From Pseudacidovorax sp. RU35E (GTDB taxonomy: Bacteria; Pseudomonadota; Gammaproteobacteria; Burkholderiales; Burkholderiaceae_C): a stretch of 64,000 nt of DNA. The position numbers and the translations under genes are program-made. The notes beneath the pieces are model-generated. The model saw only the letters and a list, made by a program, of their open reading frames with translations. It was not told where the DNA came from and ran no database searches. The stretch lies in contig NZ_FTMY01000002.1 of NCBI RefSeq assembly GCF_900156165.1, positions 496,001-560,000 on the forward strand, written 5' to 3'. Shown in pieces: positions 61,938 through 64,000 of the stretch (its first letter is position 1; each line of letters opens with the position of its first letter).

Positions 61938-63670
61938 TGCGGTGCCTGTCGGCGGAACAGCAGCAGGTCGTCGCTGGGACTGGTGGGCCGGCGGAAGGTG
62001 CCCTCGAAATGCCAGTCGGCCATGCGGACCTGGTTGGGCAGGCTGAAGAGGTAGTCCGGATGCACCAGCAGCCAATTGCACTGGCTGCCGCGTGCCAGCG
62101 GCTGCAGTGTCAGGCGGCCATGGTGGCGCAGCGCGGCGATCTGGGCGCGATTGAGGCCCAGCTCGTCCACACAGCCGGGCTGCGCGCCCATGCGTTGCGA
62201 CAGCGCGCGGACCTGGGGTTCGTAGCTGCGGGCGTAGTCGAGCAGTGGCAGCCACAGGGTCATGAGCAGCAGCCAGCACAGCGCGGCGCCGCCGGCGGGC
62301 AGGGCCATCGTCTTCCAGAGCGCGGCACGGTGGCGCCCGGTGCGCCAGCGCACCAGCCAGGCCCAGGCGATGGTGGCCGCCAGCGCCAGCCCGAAGCCGA
62401 TCCAGGAGAAGTCGGGCACGAAACCCGGCGCCAGGCGGTAGACGTTGGCGGCCGGCTTGGCCGGCACGCCCGTGTGCAGAGAAACCCAGTACACCCAGAT
62501 GAACAGCGCCACGCCGCTGAAGAAGAGCAGGGTGAACCAGTCGATCAGTGCCGACACGCTGCGCCGGAAGGTGGGCAAGGCAAAGGCCGCCAGCGTCGCG
62601 AAGGCCGGCAGGCCGATCAGCAGCGAGCGTTCGCCGAAGTCCGTGAAGATGGTCGAGAACGAGGCCGCCAGCATGAAGCCCAGAGGCAGCGCCACATGCC
62701 GGGCCGTCAGTTGCCGGCGCCAGCGCCACAGCGTCCAGATCGCCAGGGGCCAGGCCGGCCAGGTGAACCACAGGAAGAGCTTGAGCAACCCGCGAGCCTC
62801 GGCGATGAGGCGCTCGTTGGGGTTGCTGCCGGGCAGGGAGAGGTTCCAGTGGAACTGGCCGAGGGCGGCCGCCACAGCTGCCCCGGTCAATGCCAGCGCC
62901 GCCAGGCCCAGGACGCCGGTGCGGTCGTATACCGGACTGGCGTCGCCGTCGGGCTCACGCTGGCCGAGCAGCCATTCGCGGCAGGCCAGCACCGCGCAGC
63001 CTCCGCTGAGGATCAGGCCCATGGAGGGCGCGCCGCTGAGTGCCAGCCCCAGCGTGCCGATGCCGAAGGTCATGAGCGGGCCGGCGCGGCGGTAGGGCAG
63101 CGCCGCCGTGCCGTAGAACAGCAGCGACGCGAAGAAGAGCTGTGCCAGCGCCGGCGTCGTCTCGTGGCCCAACTGGGCCAGGCCCAGGCTGGCGATCAGC
63201 GCGAGAAGACCGCCGTCGGCCATGGCGCGGGCATAGTCCGTCGGGCGGGCCTCGCCACCGAAGGCGAAGGCCACGGGCTGGGCCCGCGGCGTCCGGGCCA
63301 GGTAATAGACCGCGTACCAGGTGGCGGTGAAGGTGCACCACAGCATCACCGCAAAGACGATGCGCACCGCCAGGTCCGGCGGCAGCCACGAGGGCGAGAG
63401 CTGAATGGCCCAGGCCCCGATCCAGTACGGCAGCAGGGCCGGAATCTCGGGCCGCAGGCCGAGCAGCAGCGGATCGAGCCAGCGCGCGATGCCGCCGCCG
63501 CCCTCGGCCAGCGCAGCCATGTAGCCGAAGGAGGCGACATCCGCGCTCTTCCACGGCCCCCGGCCCAGCAGGCCGGGCATCAGGTAGGCGGCACACAACA
63601 GCAGCAGCGCCGCCCGGGGCAGGCGGCGCACGGCGTTCTGGGCAACGATGGCGGGATTGGGGGGGCTCAA
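61934..63670 (-). CDS. Large GT-C/ArnT-like membrane protein
   Basis: A 578-residue integral membrane protein with about 11-13 hydrophobic segments and a periplasmic C-terminal domain. The N-terminus reads LCAAYLMPGLLGRGPWKSADVASFGYM (about residues 25-51), matching the GT-C glycosyltransferase (ArnT/PMT) pattern GRxPWKxDE, but AD replaces the usual DE. It may therefore lack classical catalytic acidic residues, or use the single Asp. The C-terminal part has DELGLNRAQIAALRHHGRL. It is coupled by a 4-base overlap to the MATE gene. A role in transferring a sugar from a lipid carrier is possible but not shown. Confidence 0.6.
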   Translation of the reverse strand: MSPPNPAIVAQNAVRRLPRAALLLLCAAYLMPGLLGRGPWKSADVASFGYMAALAEGGGGIARWLDPLLLGLRPEIPALLPYWIGAWAIQLSPSWLPPDLAVRIVFAVMLWCTFTATWYAVYYLARTPRAQPVAFAFGGEARPTDYARAMADGGLLALIASLGLAQLGHETTPALAQLFFASLLFYGTAALPYRRAGPLMTFGIGTLGLALSGAPSMGLILSGGCAVLACREWLLGQREPDGDASPVYDRTGVLGLAALALTGAAVAAALGQFHWNLSLPGSNPNERLIAEARGLLKLFLWFTWPAWPLAIWTLWRWRRQLTARHVALPLGFMLAASFSTIFTDFGERSLLIGLPAFATLAAFALPTFRRSVSALIDWFTLLFFSGVALFIWVYWVSLHTGVPAKPAANVYRLAPGFVPDFSWIGFGLALAATIAWAWLVRWRTGRHRAALWKTMALPAGGAALCWLLLMTLWLPLLDYARSYEPQVRALSQRMGAQPGCVDELGLNRAQIAALRHHGRLTLQPLARGSQCNWLLVHPDYLFSLPNQVRMADWHFEGTFRRPTSPSDDLLLFRRQAPQ

Positions 63671-63732
63671 TGCGCGGGGCTCACGGTCTGGCGGGCGGGC
63701 GTGCGGCCCGGATCAGCGGGCGGCGCATGGGG

Positions 63733-63768
63733 GAAAAAACAAAGGGCAGCACGGAGATCCGGGCTGCC
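63733..63768 (-). terminator. Rho-independent terminator after rpmE2
   Basis: On the minus strand, GGGCAGC-N12-GCTGCCC followed by TTTG and TTTTTT, about 40 bases past the rpmE2 stop codon. Confidence 0.85.
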
Positions 63769-63809
63769 CTCGGTGCACCGCACGGGGCGGCGCTGTGTGC
63801 AAAGACGGC

Positions 63810-64000
63810 TTACTTGGAGGACAGCGCGGTCTTGCCGAACTTGTTGCGGAACTTCTCGACGCGGCCGCCCATGTTGTCCACCGACTTCTGGGTGCCGGTG
63901 TAGAAGGGGTGCGACTCGCTGGAGGTGTCCAGCTTGTACAGGGGGTATTCCTTGCCTTCGAAGGTCTCGGTCTCGCGCGTGTTCACGCAGGAGCGGGTGA
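63810..64000 (-). CDS. rpmE2: 50S ribosomal protein L31 type B, 3' part
   Basis: The last 63 codons of a ribosomal L31 gene, running off the window edge, so the start is not visible. The sequence has [20 protein letters not shown], then [20 protein letters not shown] and [19 protein letters not shown], typical of the type B (YkgM-like) paralogue. That form lacks the zinc-binding CxxC pair of type A; only one Cys is seen here. Type B genes are often induced under zinc limitation, but in many betaproteobacteria this is the sole L31. A strong terminator follows. Confidence 0.95.
   Translation of the reverse strand, partial: TRSCVNTRETETFEGKEYPLYKLDTSSESHPFYTGTQKSVDNMGGRVEKFRNKFGKTALSSK

Noticed and set aside
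1-64000. Search for tRNA, rRNA, insertion sequences, integrases and att sites
   Set aside because: No cloverleaf, rRNA segment, transposase or recombinase motif was recognised anywhere in the window.

Overview
The window is very GC-rich (by eye well above 65%), densely coded chromosomal DNA, with short intergenic gaps, many 4-bp ATGA/GTGA gene overlaps and long antisense shadow frames. The gene content points to a betaproteobacterium of the Burkholderiales, most likely Comamonadaceae (Variovorax/Acidovorax/Pseudacidovorax-like). It has two Bug-type solute receptors and a TctBA permease, many LysR regulators, a glycine-riboswitch gcvTHP operon, a CusRS-like system next to an MdtBC-like pump, and a DUF3348/DUF802/OmpA/DUF2894 cluster that I know from Burkholderiales genomes. 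No rRNA, tRNA, insertion sequence, prophage or CRISPR was found. This is ordinary chromosome with several interesting regulatory and uncharacterised modules.

Layout. 1-3.5 kb: end of an Arg/Ala/Gln-rich protein, a PP2C phosphatase, and a YoaA/DinG iron-sulfur helicase. 3.9-5.9 kb: tctBA permease genes without an adjacent receptor gene. 6-12.3 kb: a quinone-oxidoreductase-like MDR enzyme, then a minus-strand acyl-CoA ligase / acyl-CoA dehydrogenase / Bug receptor operon with a LysR gene upstream. 12.3-19.6 kb: aldo/keto reductase, MFS exporter with divergent LysR, a TetR / Bug receptor / type-B carboxylesterase group, and a methyltransferase. 19.6-27.8 kb: a five-gene operon for an outer-membrane factor, adaptor, RND pump, response regulator and sensor kinase, with a CusR-like box in front. 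27.9-33.1 kb: the most interesting locus, DUF3348, DUF802, OmpA-like and DUF2894 proteins. The middle two look like a MotAB/ZorAB-type proton-driven motor with a coiled tail of roughly 740 residues.

33.2-40.9 kb: a soluble hybrid PAS histidine kinase, an FMN-dependent 2-hydroxyacid dehydrogenase with divergent LysR, a BigR/SqrR-like two-cysteine ArsR repressor divergent from AhpD-like and DUF2892 genes across a palindrome, a lysophospholipase-like hydrolase, and an azoreductase divergent from a single-cysteine HxlR regulator. 41-46 kb: gcvT-gcvH-gcvP behind a tandem glycine riboswitch. 46-48.9 kb: a DctP-DctQ-DctM TRAP transporter with a terminator-like hairpin after the receptor gene. 49-51.3 kb: ETF-ubiquinone oxidoreductase and a hotdog thioesterase.

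51.4-56.1 kb: a PmrAB/QseBC-like two-component system, a PAP2 phosphatase and an EptA phosphoethanolamine transferase. Both target genes carry the same direct repeat (TTCAG-N6-TTCAC) at the same distance from a -10-like hexamer, so this looks like a lipid A remodelling regulon. 56-64 kb: heme oxygenase, AhpD-family protein, ethanolamine ammonia-lyase (eutBC), a secreted FKBP isomerase, a MATE exporter coupled to a GT-C-like membrane protein, and the 3' end of rpmE2 (ribosomal protein L31 type B).
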